Below, piece by piece: positions 19,082 to 27,967 of a stretch of 64,000 nt of DNA (positions are counted from its first letter, which is position 1; every line of letters begins with the position of its first letter). Made by a program: the position numbers and the translations under genes. This stretch comes from Cerina litoralis. GTDB lineage: Bacteria > Bacteroidota > Bacteroidia > Flavobacteriales > Flavobacteriaceae. Below the pieces are notes generated by a model. It was not told where the DNA came from, made no database searches, and saw only the letters and a list, made by a program, of their open reading frames with translations. The stretch lies in NCBI GenBank assembly GCA_022008415.1, contig JAIRBC010000020.1, positions 26,433 to 90,432 on the forward strand. Direction: 5' to 3'.

Positions 19082-20383
19082 ATGAATAAACAGAACCCTC
19101 CTTCCATTGAGGTAAGGGGTCATGGGGGAGGGGCTTCTTATTTCCCCGACATAGTGGACATAAAACAAGCAGCCGAAGCCATCCGTCCGGTATCGGAGGT
19201 GACCCCTCTGATGCCAAATATTGGATATTCAAAAGCCTTGGGTGCCAATATTTTGTTGAAACGGGAAGACCTGCACCAAATTCGATCTTATAAGATAAGG
19301 GGAGCCTACAATAAAATCAGCTCCCTATCCCGGGAACAATTGGATAAAGGGGTGGTGTGTGCCAGTGCCGGTAACCATGCACAGGGCGTTGCCTTTGCGT
19401 GTAACCATTTGGGAATCGAGGCAACCATCTATATGCCTTCGGTTACGCCCAAACAAAAAGTTGAGCAGACCAAGATGTTTGGTGATAAATGGGTGACCGT
19501 TGTGCTGGAAGGGGATAGTTTCGACGATTCCTCCAAGGCTGCGTTGCAATATTGTAAGGCACAGGGCAAAACATTCGTTCACCCGTTTGACGATCCTAAG
19601 ATCATTGAAGGACAGGGTACGGTAGGGTTGGAGATTTTAGATCGGGCCAAGGAACCTATCGATTTTATTTTTGTTGCGGTCGGTGGAGGTGGTTTGGCCG
19701 CTGGCCTTTGTGGGGTGTTCAAGGCATTATCGCCGAACACCAAGATTATTGGGGTAGAACCGGAGGGTGCTCCTTCTATGCGAACGTCCATGGACCTTGG
19801 AAAAAATACAGAGTTGGATAAAATTGATAAATTTATAGACGGAGCGGCCGTAAAAAAGGTGGGCGACTATACATTTGACATCTGCTCCAAATACCTTTAC
19901 GATATGATAACCATTCCTGAGGGCAAGGTGTGCCAAACGATACTGGACCTGTACAACCGAGACGCCATTGTGGCCGAACCTGCGGGGGCGTTGACCGTGT
20001 CTGCCCTGGATTTTTATGGGGAGGAAATCAAGGGAAAGAACGTGGTATGTATCATTAGCGGGGGCAACAACGACATTACACGAATGGCCGAGATCAAAGA
20101 ACGGGCATTATTGTACGGGAGGTTAAAGCACTATTTTATTATACGCTTTCCGCAGAGGCCTGGGGCGCTGAGACAATTTGTTGTAGAAATTTTGGGACCT
20201 ACGGACGATATCACCCATTTTGAATATTCCAAAAAGACCAACAAAGAGAATGCACCCGCCATTGTGGGAATCGAATTAAAAAGCCCGGACGACCTGGAAC
20301 CCTTGATCCACAGAATGAAGAAAAATCAATTTTTTGGAGATTATTTGAACGACAAACCAGATTTATTCGAGTATCTAATATAG
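19082..20383 (+). CDS. ilvA: Threonine ammonia-lyase (biosynthetic threonine dehydratase)
   Basis: 433 residues. The PLP lysine lies in QIRSYKIRGAYNKI. SAGNHAQGVAFAC binds the cofactor phosphate side and AVGGGGLAAGLCGVF is the glycine loop. The C-terminus holds a single ACT-like regulatory domain (about 345-430, HYFIIRFPQRPGALRQFV), so allosteric control by isoleucine/valine is expected. It deaminates threonine to 2-ketobutyrate, the entry to isoleucine, and completes the ilv set. A long N-terminal preface (about 25 residues) precedes the family core; the ATG at 19082 is the only good start. Confidence 0.95.
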   Translation: MNKQNPPSIEVRGHGGGASYFPDIVDIKQAAEAIRPVSEVTPLMPNIGYSKALGANILLKREDLHQIRSYKIRGAYNKISSLSREQLDKGVVCASAGNHAQGVAFACNHLGIEATIYMPSVTPKQKVEQTKMFGDKWVTVVLEGDSFDDSSKAALQYCKAQGKTFVHPFDDPKIIEGQGTVGLEILDRAKEPIDFIFVAVGGGGLAAGLCGVFKALSPNTKIIGVEPEGAPSMRTSMDLGKNTELDKIDKFIDGAAVKKVGDYTFDICSKYLYDMITIPEGKVCQTILDLYNRDAIVAEPAGALTVSALDFYGEEIKGKNVVCIISGGNNDITRMAEIKERALLYGRLKHYFIIRFPQRPGALRQFVVEILGPTDDITHFEYSKKTNKENAPAIVGIELKSPDDLEPLIHRMKKNQFFGDYLNDKPDLFEYLI

Positions 20384-20401
20384 AACTGGTTTAAACCAGT
20401 T
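20384..20401. terminator. Perfect 18-bp palindrome directly after ilvA
   Basis: AACTGGTTTAAACCAGTT starts immediately after the ilvA stop codon. It can fold into a short stem and may mark the 3' end of the operon. No T-tract follows, so a protein-binding palindrome is an alternative. Confidence 0.4.
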
Positions 20402-20460
20402 ACATAGTGTAAACCTTAGTTTGCCATAAAAATCTAAATGGATAATTTACTGAAAGTCGA

Positions 20461-20588
20461 CCCCTTCGCCCTTTGGGCACCTCCCGTTGGCAGGGGAGGA
20501 CGTTGACTTTTATCCACTGGGTCCTCCCCTTTTTTTCAAGGGGAGCCAGCCCGAAAATCATTCTGGAGGGCTGCCGAAGGCGGAGGGG
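20461..20588. repeat. REPIN/MITE-like palindromic intergenic element
   Basis: The ends are imperfect inverted repeats of about 24 bases: the left begins CCCCTTCGCCCTTTGGGCAC, and the right end read backwards begins CCCCTCCGCCTTCGGCAGCC. Two further GC-rich hairpins lie inside (CCTCCC...GGGGAGG and CTCCCC...GGGGAG). GC content is far above the flanks. It looks like a non-coding mobile repeat in the ilvA-gapN gap. Confidence 0.6.
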
Positions 20589-20650
20589 TTTGTGAAATAA
20601 TAGCATCAATTACCTTAAATATTTTTCATCTTATATAAAATAAACACTAA

Positions 20651-22243
20651 ATGAGCAATTCAAAACCAACAATACCACGGGAATTTCAGATTACGGAGCC
20701 CATTCATCAGAAGAAATATTTGGTAGATGGCGTTTTAAAGGAATGGGATGGAGCCACTGAAGATGTCCATTCCACCATTTCCTCTACGGAGTCATATGCA
20801 CCGACCCTATTGGGCAGCGTACCCGATTTGGGCGAAAAGGAAGCTTTGGAAGCCTTGGACTCCGCTTTAAAGGCATATAATAAAGGACAAGGTGCCTGGC
20901 CCACTATGCGGGTCAAAGATCGTATAGATTGTATGGAATCCTTTGTTAAGAAAATGGAGACCAAAAGGGAGGAAGTAGTTAAGCTTTTGATGTGGGAAAT
21001 AGGCAAATCCCTTCCAGATTCCCAGAAGGAATTCGACCGAACGGTAGAGTATATTTACGATACGATCGAGGATTACAAACAACTGGACAGGAATTCGGCG
21101 AAATTCCAAAAACACGACGGGGTCTATGCCCATATCCGTCGCGGACCATTGGGTGTGGTGCTATGTTTGGGCCCGTATAATTATCCGTTAAACGAAACCT
21201 TTGCATTGCTTATCCCCGCCATAATGATGGGGAACACTACCATTTTTAAACCCGCAAAATATGGAGTGCTTTTGATTGCCCCTTTAATGGAGGCTTTTCA
21301 ATCTAGTTTTCCCAATGGCGTTGTGAATATTATATTTGGTCGGGGTCGAACCGTGGCCAGTCCTATCATGGGGACGGGCAAAGTAGATGTATTGGCGTTG
21401 ATCGGCAACAGTAAATCTGCCAATGCCCTCCAGAATCAACACCCCAAAAGCAACCGCTTGCGATTGGTCTTGGGCTTGGAGGCCAAAAATCCCGCCATTG
21501 TACTTTCCGATGCCGATTTGGATCTTACCATTGACGAATGCATTGCAGGAACCCTTTCATTCAATGGCCAGCGGTGTACCGCCCTTAAGGTGGTGTACGT
21601 ACAGAATGATATCGCTGAGGAGTTTAACACTCGTTTTGTGGAAGCGGTCGACAAACAAAAATTTGGAAATCCATGGGATTCCGGTGTAAAATTGACACCC
21701 TTGCCAGAACCGGACAAACCGGAATATATTCAAGGGCTTATCGATGATGCCCTGGCCAAAGGTGCCAAAATACTGAACAAAAAAGGGGGAAAACGATTTG
21801 ATAACTACATCTGGCCCGCCGTCCTTTATCCGGTGACCAAAGATATGCGGGTATATCAGGAAGAGCAGTTTGGTCCGGTTATACCCATTGTACCTTTTAC
21901 CGATATCGAGGAGCCTCTCGATGACATGGCCGAATCCAACTACGGACAACAGGTAAGTCTTTTTGGGAAAGACGTGTACGCATTGTCCCCCCTTATCGAT
22001 GCACTGGCAAATTTGGTCTGCCGTGTAAACCTCAATAGCTCTTGCCAAAGGGGGCCGGACGTGTATCCATTTACCGGGCGAAAGGATTCTGCCCAAGCAA
22101 CTTTGAGCGTACACGATGCCTTGCGATCCTTTTCTATCCGGACGTTTGTAGCCTCCAAGGACAATGAGTTGAACAACGAAATCTTAGAAAAGCTCTTGGA
22201 AACCAAGTTGTCTAATTTTATCAGTACCGATTATATTCTTTAG
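20651..22243 (+). CDS. gapN: NADP-dependent non-phosphorylating glyceraldehyde-3-phosphate dehydrogenase
   Basis: 530 residues of the aldehyde dehydrogenase superfamily, GapN branch. Signatures: [18 protein letters not shown] for substrate and cofactor binding, the catalytic Cys in [31 protein letters not shown] in place of the usual ELGGK (the base Glu is kept), and [14 protein letters not shown]. The [21 protein letters not shown]-terminal segment is typical of GapN. It oxidises G3P directly to 3-phosphoglycerate, giving NADPH. It is monocistronic, convergent with the nagB-like gene. Confidence 0.88.
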   Translation: MSNSKPTIPREFQITEPIHQKKYLVDGVLKEWDGATEDVHSTISSTESYAPTLLGSVPDLGEKEALEALDSALKAYNKGQGAWPTMRVKDRIDCMESFVKKMETKREEVVKLLMWEIGKSLPDSQKEFDRTVEYIYDTIEDYKQLDRNSAKFQKHDGVYAHIRRGPLGVVLCLGPYNYPLNETFALLIPAIMMGNTTIFKPAKYGVLLIAPLMEAFQSSFPNGVVNIIFGRGRTVASPIMGTGKVDVLALIGNSKSANALQNQHPKSNRLRLVLGLEAKNPAIVLSDADLDLTIDECIAGTLSFNGQRCTALKVVYVQNDIAEEFNTRFVEAVDKQKFGNPWDSGVKLTPLPEPDKPEYIQGLIDDALAKGAKILNKKGGKRFDNYIWPAVLYPVTKDMRVYQEEQFGPVIPIVPFTDIEEPLDDMAESNYGQQVSLFGKDVYALSPLIDALANLVCRVNLNSSCQRGPDVYPFTGRKDSAQATLSVHDALRSFSIRTFVASKDNELNNEILEKLLETKLSNFISTDYIL

Positions 22244-22257
22244 GTTAAAATTTGTAA

Positions 22258-22300
22258 TTCGCTTTACGTATTTCGCCCTACGCGCGGGGCGTAAAGCGAA
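22258..22300. terminator. Hairpin after gapN
   Basis: TTCGCTTTACG (22258-22268) and CGTAAAGCGAA (22290-22300) form a perfect 11-bp stem around a 21-base GC-rich loop. It lies between the convergent gapN and nagB-like genes and could serve both. The missing T-tract leaves open that it is a degenerate palindromic repeat. Confidence 0.5.
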
Positions 22301-22416
22301 ATATGAATGGTACGGGGTAGAAGGATCAATTTTTGGCCGACTCAAAGTCGGAATCGAAACTTCAATCAGGACAACCGCTGGGCAAGCATTGGCCTTGGAA
22401 CGATATTAATAAAGTT

Positions 22417-23187
22417 TTATTTGATTTCTTTGATACCGGAAGCGGATCCGGTGTCCAGAAATAGGGCCGTGTCTTGATGTGTCCGTAGTATAGAGCCGGG
22501 GCAGACCGTACTTATTGGCCCGTACAGGGAGTTTTGGACCGCTTCGGCCTTTCTGGCATCGGGCACCACACAACTGATGGACTGGCTACTTAAGATTGCC
22601 GGAATCGTCAGGGTAAGCGCATGGGTAGGTACGTCCTCGAAAGTTGGGAACCAGCCTTCACCGAGCTGCTGGTTTCTGCACGCCTCGTCCAGTGCAACCA
22701 CTTTAACCCATTTTGGATCTTGAAAATCGGCAACTGGCGGGTCGTTGAAAGCCAAATGGCCGTTTTCGCCGATACCGATACAGGCCACATCAATAGGATG
22801 CTTTTTTAGTTCGTCTTGGTATCGCCGTATTTCCCGACCGATATCGTTAGCATCCCCGTTCAGGAAATACATTTTTTTTGGGGCGACGGCATCCAGAATA
22901 CGCTCTTTCAGATACTTTCTAAAGCTTGCAGGGTGATCCTCGGAAATCCCCTTGTATTCGTCCAAGTGAAAAACGGTTATTTTCTGCCAATCGATTTCTT
23001 TTTTTTGCAGGGCCTCCAAAAAAGTAAATTGCGAGGCTCCCGTGGCCAAAATAAGATTGGCGTAACCCTTTTGGTGGATCGCACGGTTCAATTTATTGGC
23101 CACAAAGTCCGCTGCGGCCTGGCCCATTCTATCTGGTCCATCAAATACGGCCACTTTTAAATTTTCGACTTTAAATTTCTTTTCCAT
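22417..23187 (-). CDS. Glucosamine-6-phosphate deaminase family protein (NagB-like)
   Basis: 256 residues, NagB/SugarP_isomerase fold. Visible: LATGASQFTFLEAL phosphate loop, VFHLDEYKG (active-site Asp), and IGIGENGHLAFNDPP with the catalytic Glu/His, all in NagB order. Known NagB enzymes convert glucosamine-6-P to fructose-6-P and ammonia in the cytoplasm. It is the last gene of the minus-strand sugar cluster that contains a NagA-like protein, which supports an amino-sugar role. The divergence from classical NagB leaves the exact substrate open. Confidence 0.8.
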   Translation of the reverse strand: MEKKFKVENLKVAVFDGPDRMGQAAADFVANKLNRAIHQKGYANLILATGASQFTFLEALQKKEIDWQKITVFHLDEYKGISEDHPASFRKYLKERILDAVAPKKMYFLNGDANDIGREIRRYQDELKKHPIDVACIGIGENGHLAFNDPPVADFQDPKWVKVVALDEACRNQQLGEGWFPTFEDVPTHALTLTIPAILSSQSISCVVPDARKAEAVQNSLYGPISTVCPGSILRTHQDTALFLDTGSASGIKEIK

Positions 23188-23235
23188 TTCTTTTTATTGT
23201 TAAATAGTTTCTATTGTTTATTAAAGTGTCATAGC

Positions 23236-23343
23236 TAAAAAGTTCGAGAACAAGGCTTGCGCGGTTTTGAAAATCAAGGAGCTTACTGGTGTAAATGACT
23301 GTTTTCAAAATGAGCGAAACGCAGTTATCGGGGATTGTAGACC
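23236..23343 (+). repeat. Dispersed intergenic repeat R1, copy B
   Basis: It fills most of the gap between the Nramp and nagB-like genes, in the orientation opposite to them. It shares with the copies at 1151-1262 and 31332-31484 the blocks gagaacaaggcttgcg, tcaaggag, ttactggtgtaaatgactg and acgcagttatcgg. Non-coding. Confidence 0.75.
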
Positions 23344-23347
23344 GACA

Positions 23348-24589
23348 CTAAAGGAATTCTTTTAGCGCAAACCAGGTGGTAACCAATGAAAATAGGATAA
23401 CCGCGACTATTCCAATATTCAGTTTGGTTCCCGCCTTGTGTTTTGCCATCAGGCTTTGTCTGTTTATCAAAATAAAGATGGGTATGGCCACCGCGGGCAA
23501 TATGCACGCCTGAAATGCCTGGGAAAATACCATCAGGGCCGGTGGTCGTTCCTCCAAAAATACCGTTCCGAAGGCAAAAAGCAAGGCCAGTCCGATGAGC
23601 AATCGGGATTGGATCGAATGGATGTTCCTCGGGGTGCCCCGATAGTCTGCCAGCAACCACGGAGCGATCAGGACGATTGGGAAGATGGTAGAAAGCCCGG
23701 CCCCGGCAATCCCGATTATCAGTAAAAAGGCCGCCGCTTTTCCGCCTAACGGCTGGAACAGATGGATCATCTCAACGGTATTGTCGAGCTTCAATCCCGA
23801 TACGTGCAGTGTCCCGGCGGCTACCGCCATGATCACCCCGCTCAATAGTAACATCATGGAAGCGGAAACCCGGGAATCGGTCTTTTCTTTTTTCAGGTCA
23901 TTTATCCCCCAGCCCTTCTCGGCCACAACGGTACTTCTCATGATAAATACAGCCGCCGAACAGGTCGTTCCCGCTATGGCGGCAATCAGGCCAAGGGCTC
24001 CCGGGGTGTTGGGGATGCTAGGTATTATCCCCTCGGTCATTACAGAAAGGCTAGGCCTTACCATAAAGAAAACCACAATGAAGGATATTCCCATTAGGAC
24101 AACCAGAAAAGTGAGCACCTTTTCAAATTGTTGGTAACGTCCGAACCAAAGGAAAAACGCCAAGATGACGACAAAGAAAAGGATGATCCAGATGCGCTCG
24201 ATCATTGCCCCATCAAAGGCGAGCCTTATGCCTTCTTGTACCAGATCGGCAACGATACCCATCACGCCCATAAGTGCGAGCAGTTCCCCGATGATGAGCG
24301 CGATAATAATGTAGAGCGAAAGCACCCAGCCCCACTTGAACTCTTTTTTAAAATTAAAAAGGGCGGTCCTACCGGTAACCAACGTCACCTTGCCGTAGGC
24401 TACCATAAGTACATAGGTGAATATACAGGAAAGTACGAGCGCCCAGAACAGTGTCATGCCGTGTTCCGCACCCGTTTTTGCCATGGTGGTCACGCTTCCG
24501 GTACCTATATTGTAGCCGATCAGAAATAGGCCGGGGCCTACCGCGCTCAGGCCAAGTATGATTTTTTTGTGTAGGGATTTAATTTTCAC
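23348..24589 (-). CDS. Nramp-family transporter
   Basis: 413 residues with about 11 hydrophobic segments. TM1 carries GPGLFLIGYNIGTGSVTT, where classical Nramp metal transporters have the DPGN motif; here the Asp and Asn positions differ. TM6 has GTTCSAAVFIMRS instead of the classical MPH motif. The protein therefore belongs to the Nramp superfamily but lacks the standard metal-ligand motifs, so a non-metal solute is possible. It starts with GTG (24587-24589) embedded in a leader repeated in front of the S41 protease gene. It lies between the nagA-like and nagB-like genes. Confidence 0.8.
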   Translation of the reverse strand: MKIKSLHKKIILGLSAVGPGLFLIGYNIGTGSVTTMAKTGAEHGMTLFWALVLSCIFTYVLMVAYGKVTLVTGRTALFNFKKEFKWGWVLSLYIIIALIIGELLALMGVMGIVADLVQEGIRLAFDGAMIERIWIILFFVVILAFFLWFGRYQQFEKVLTFLVVLMGISFIVVFFMVRPSLSVMTEGIIPSIPNTPGALGLIAAIAGTTCSAAVFIMRSTVVAEKGWGINDLKKEKTDSRVSASMMLLLSGVIMAVAAGTLHVSGLKLDNTVEMIHLFQPLGGKAAAFLLIIGIAGAGLSTIFPIVLIAPWLLADYRGTPRNIHSIQSRLLIGLALLFAFGTVFLEERPPALMVFSQAFQACILPAVAIPIFILINRQSLMAKHKAGTKLNIGIVAVILFSLVTTWFALKEFL

Positions 24590-24659
24590 ACGTTTAAATT
24601 TTTGTAGTTATTTAATAATAAATTAATTAAAAAACCCGCCTGAATGACCAGTCGGACAG
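24584..24659 (-). promoter_or_regulatory. Repeated 76-nt 5' leader element, copy at the Nramp gene
   Basis: Aligned without gaps to 40408-40483, about 67 of 76 positions are identical by my count. It contains a weak GC hairpin ending in CGGG followed by a T-tract, an AT-rich middle, and the invariant end AAAAATTTAAACGTGTGAAA, which includes the GTG start codon and the second codon. A shared regulatory leader or mobile 5' UTR is the likely explanation. Confidence 0.7.
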
Positions 24660-24724
24660 ATTGGGAACGTATGTAACCACTTCGCTCCCTCCCGAGCGTA
24701 CCCTTTGGTACGGGCGGGCTCAAA

Positions 24725-24748
24725 TTAACCCCGAAGTTTCGGGGTTAA
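24725..24748 (-). terminator. Terminator-like hairpin after the nagA-like gene
   Basis: TTAACCCCGAA-GT-TTCGGGGTTAA is a perfect inverted repeat 65 bases downstream of the nagA-like stop. A T-rich stretch (TTAATTTG) follows on the minus strand. It separates nagA-like from the Nramp leader. Confidence 0.55.
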
Positions 24749-24810
24749 ACTTCTTCTTTTGTGAAGTGATTTTTAATCCCTAGGTATTCGGGACTTAATG
24801 CTCGTTTCAT
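24745..24810 (-). CDS. Possible 21-residue small ORF after the nagA-like gene
   Basis: ATG at 24808-24810 lies three bases after the nagA-like stop and reads MKRALSPEYLGIKNHFTKEE plus Val before TAA inside the terminator hairpin. Charged, no signal or membrane segment. It could be a genuine small protein, a remnant of a deleted gene or chance. I recognise no family. Confidence 0.25.
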   Translation of the reverse strand: MKRALSPEYLGIKNHFTKEEV

Positions 24811-24813
24811 TGA

Positions 24814-26025
24814 CTAGTCTTTGGAATATACCAACCGACCTGCGACAAAGGTTTTTATGAGAACCATTTTATTGTCCTCCATCGTAAAAAGGATGAGGTC
24901 GGCCCGTCTGTCCAGTGCAATTTTCCCACGGTCGTCCAAGGAGAACATCGTAGCCGGATTGGTGCTGGCCATCCGAATGGCATTGGAAAGACCGCATTGG
25001 GTATAGTTCATGATGACCCCTACACATTTGCTAATGGGCGATGCGGCACCGGCAAGTACATTTTCCTTGGGGAGTTTCACTACGTTGGGGGTTAACAGAA
25101 GGGTGCGTTCCCCACGGGTATATTCCCCGGGGGACAGCCCGGCAAGGTCTAGTGCATCGGAGACCAGGATGGTGTTATCCACCCCTTTTGTCTTATAGAA
25201 CGTCCGGACCTCTTCCCGGGTCAGATGGAACCCATCGGCAATGATGCTGGTGGTTATAGCATCGTTGGATAGTTGCGGCCATAGGGGATTGTAGTGCCTG
25301 TTGATCTCGTTGGCGCAGCCGTTCCCTAAATGGGTGGCCATTTTGGCACCGGCGTCCACAGCGAGTTGTACGTCCTTTGCCGAGCCGTTGTGATGCCCAA
25401 GGGAGACCACGACACCGCTGGCTACACAGTTACGGATAAATGGTATCGCCCCTTCCAGTTCGGGCGCCATGGTTATTATTTTTATGCCGCCATTGGCAGC
25501 TCTCTGCAGTTCTTGAAACTCCTCCCAATCCGGTTTTTTGATATACTTCTCCAAATGTGCTCCCCTAAAACCTTTTACGGGCGAAATGTAGGGTCCCTCC
25601 ATATGGAATCCGGGAATCGATTTTCCGATCTCGGGATCCTTACGGGCCTCGGCAAGAATGGCGAAGTTTTTCTTCATCCTGTCTATATCGGAGGTGATCA
25701 CCGTTGGAAAATAAGTGGTCACCCCCGCCTTCCAAAGCGCCTTGGTGGCTTTTCTTACCCCATCAACGGTCAGGTCGGGCCCGGAAAAATCGACCCCCAT
25801 ATATCCGTTGATCTGAATATCTATGAGCCCAGGGGCCACATAGATATCCGCCATATCCCTATCTTTATCCAAATGCTGTATTTTGGCAATTTTACCGTTG
25901 GCGATCGCGACCGTAACGGGCATGCCATCGGAATACAGAATTGCATGGATCACCTCATTTTCGTCAGCCGAATAGGGGGTTAGAAATTGTGACAGAATAA
26001 TCATGGTAGCGATAATGGTTTTCAT
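24814..26025 (-). CDS. Exported N-acetylglucosamine-6-phosphate deacetylase family protein (NagA-like)
   Basis: 403 residues, amidohydrolase fold of the NagA family: GLIDIQINGYMGVDFSG at about 68-84, the metal-ligand segment GFHMEGPYISP, LGHHNGS, ATHLGNG, IIADGFHL and the catalytic Asp in LVSDALDLAG. NagA is normally cytoplasmic, but this protein opens with a hydrophobic stretch (MKTIIATMIILSQFLTPYSA) resembling a Sec signal, so it may act in the periplasm on a non-phosphorylated N-acetyl sugar. It lies downstream of the DUF1080 gene with a 115-base gap. Confidence 0.8.
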   Translation of the reverse strand: MKTIIATMIILSQFLTPYSADENEVIHAILYSDGMPVTVAIANGKIAKIQHLDKDRDMADIYVAPGLIDIQINGYMGVDFSGPDLTVDGVRKATKALWKAGVTTYFPTVITSDIDRMKKNFAILAEARKDPEIGKSIPGFHMEGPYISPVKGFRGAHLEKYIKKPDWEEFQELQRAANGGIKIITMAPELEGAIPFIRNCVASGVVVSLGHHNGSAKDVQLAVDAGAKMATHLGNGCANEINRHYNPLWPQLSNDAITTSIIADGFHLTREEVRTFYKTKGVDNTILVSDALDLAGLSPGEYTRGERTLLLTPNVVKLPKENVLAGAASPISKCVGVIMNYTQCGLSNAIRMASTNPATMFSLDDRGKIALDRRADLILFTMEDNKMVLIKTFVAGRLVYSKD

Positions 26026-26140
26026 TGGTCTAGGTTGTTAATTGTAAACATGCACTTTTGCAAAACTTTTGGTTTTTGTGAATATTTGGAGTAATTGGGT
26101 TATTAAACGTCGCAACTAAATATCATAGTGACTCAATAAC

Positions 26141-26962
26141 TCAGTAACTTCTATTAATTACCCTAATCTTGATATTCCTAAACCAAGCATCGTCCTTGTG
26201 GTTTTGCAGTATAATATGTCCGCTGCGCTTTTCCAAAAAATGGGGATATTCCTTGTATTTGCTTATTTTGTAGAGTGAATCGAGCTGCTTGGATCCGAAA
26301 TTATATTCCACCACCTTTTCGCCGTTCAGCCAATGCTGTACGTGGTTGCCATCGATAATAATACGGCTTGCATTGTATTTCCCTACCGGTTTTAATTTGG
26401 TGTTTTTCGCGGGGATTAAATCATAAAGACTACCGGTATACTGTGAAGGCTTCAATTTTCCCGCATAGAGGGTATCCTTGTCATCCAACAATTGGTATTC
26501 GAAACCCAAGGCGGAATGATCGGAATACTTCTGGGAGAGTTCTTCGGAGACGTTATATTTTAATCCCGTATTTCCCGCTTTCAAAATTTTCCACTCAAAA
26601 TAAAGTTCGTAATTATCAAAAGTTTCCACGGTCATCAAATCCCCTCCCTCCACGGGTTGTCCATCTGGAAGCGAAGGTACGTCCCCGCTGTTCACCTTAT
26701 GGATTTCCCCGTTTTCAATTTTCCATAGTGCCGTTTGTACATGGTCCATTCCCAAATTGCGCCATCCATTGAACGTTTTACCATCGAACAACAGTTTCCA
26801 GCCCTCCCGTATCTCTTGATCGTTCAACGTGTTGTCCTGGTAATCGCTTAATTTCGCGTTTGGAACCTTTTTATCTACTTTGTCCTGGCATCCATAAAGA
26901 AAGAGGGAAAGCAAAAGGCCTAAGAAATAGAAAGTCTTGATATTAAATTGTCGGTTTGCCAT
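26141..26962 (-). CDS. DUF1080 (3-keto-disaccharide hydrolase family) lipoprotein
   Basis: 273 residues from ATG 26962; the longer open frame back to 27031 overlaps the upstream gene and is rejected. The lipoprotein signal ends at LFLYGC, so it is predicted to be membrane-anchored. The DUF1080 concanavalin-like fold shows EGWKLLFDGKTFNGWRN, GGDLMTVETFDNYELYFEWKI, NTGLKYNVSE, HWLNGEKVVEY and GHIILQNHKDDAWFRNIKIR. Characterised members cleave 3-keto-glycosides made by Gfo/Idh/MocA oxidoreductases; two such oxidoreductase genes lie immediately upstream. The gap to the previous gene is one base. Confidence 0.85.
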   Translation of the reverse strand: MANRQFNIKTFYFLGLLLSLFLYGCQDKVDKKVPNAKLSDYQDNTLNDQEIREGWKLLFDGKTFNGWRNLGMDHVQTALWKIENGEIHKVNSGDVPSLPDGQPVEGGDLMTVETFDNYELYFEWKILKAGNTGLKYNVSEELSQKYSDHSALGFEYQLLDDKDTLYAGKLKPSQYTGSLYDLIPAKNTKLKPVGKYNASRIIIDGNHVQHWLNGEKVVEYNFGSKQLDSLYKISKYKEYPHFLEKRSGHIILQNHKDDAWFRNIKIRVINRSY

Positions 26963-26963
26963 A

Positions 26964-27947
26964 TTATGATTGTACTTTTTCCCATTGTCCGCTTGCCACT
27001 GATTTTTCAAGGGCTTCCAATACGGCGACACCGTGGATTATACTGGAGTGACTACGAGGTTCTACCCCGGTTTGGAACATAGTGACCATATCGACATAAT
27101 TTTTGCCGGGGGTCCTTTCCGGTTCGGTAGATTTGAGTTGTACGATACCATTGTGCGTTTCCACATAAGTTTCCCAACCGTATTTTTTGGTGGTAAAAAT
27201 CAACGTTGCCAACATCCCGTCTCTAAAAATTAAACTAGCACTGCTATTTTCCCCGTTTTGTTGTACCTGCACTTTTTCTACATGGTCCCCGAACATATAC
27301 AGTAAAGGCTGTACGAGGTGGGCCCCGTAAAAGAAAATGCCCCCGTATTCTGAATTGAGTTTGGCTGGGCCGTACCGCACCACTTGGTTGATTTTCTCCA
27401 TCCCTGCCAACTGCTTTTTAATGTTAAAAGTTTCGTAGCTCTGTGCAATGGAACTATAAGAAGTTACTGGGGTACCCAATTTTTCTGCCAAGGCCAAAAA
27501 TTTCTTGCCCTCGGAGACCCGGTAGCAGAACGGTTTGTCTATAAAGGTCGGAATTCCAGCCTTTATGAAGGGTATGGCAGGTTCTAGGTGGTATTTCCCG
27601 TGCCGATGATCGACGATTAGCGCATCTATTTTGCCCAACATATCGTTGGGGTCTTTTACCATGTGGGGAATGCTGCCTTTCTCCATGGCCGTTCGGGCAA
27701 ATTCTTCCGTCTCACCCCATACATACTTTACGGACATGCCAGGAAATGCCTTATCCGCATTAAAAAGCTTTCCGTAACCAGCGGTATGGGAGTTTTCGGC
27801 ACCGATAATACCAATGGTCATGGGCTTTAAGGCATTATTTTTAGTTGGGTACAACATTGCCGAAATATTCAGCGGAGTCGCAACGGGAATTACCGACATG
27901 GCGGCCAAACTTCCTATTTTTTTGGTAAAAGATCTTCTAGAATCCAT
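26964..27947 (-). CDS. Tat-exported Gfo/Idh/MocA-family oxidoreductase (short form)
   Basis: 327 residues. The N-terminus has a twin-arginine signal (SRRSFTKKIGSLAAMSVIPV). The Rossmann part shows IGIIGAENSHTAGYGKLFN, and the EKP-equivalent is FIDKPFCY. ALIVDHRHGKYHLEPA matches the family. It is shorter than the neighbouring paralogue and lacks the usual C-terminal extension. NAD(P)-dependent sugar oxidation, probably with tightly bound cofactor in the periplasm, is inferred. It is 20 bases from the upstream oxidoreductase gene and one base from the DUF1080 gene, so all three are one operon. Confidence 0.85.
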   Translation of the reverse strand: MDSRRSFTKKIGSLAAMSVIPVATPLNISAMLYPTKNNALKPMTIGIIGAENSHTAGYGKLFNADKAFPGMSVKYVWGETEEFARTAMEKGSIPHMVKDPNDMLGKIDALIVDHRHGKYHLEPAIPFIKAGIPTFIDKPFCYRVSEGKKFLALAEKLGTPVTSYSSIAQSYETFNIKKQLAGMEKINQVVRYGPAKLNSEYGGIFFYGAHLVQPLLYMFGDHVEKVQVQQNGENSSASLIFRDGMLATLIFTTKKYGWETYVETHNGIVQLKSTEPERTPGKNYVDMVTMFQTGVEPRSHSSIIHGVAVLEALEKSVASGQWEKVQS

Positions 27948-27967
27948 AATTATTTAGTTTGATGAGG

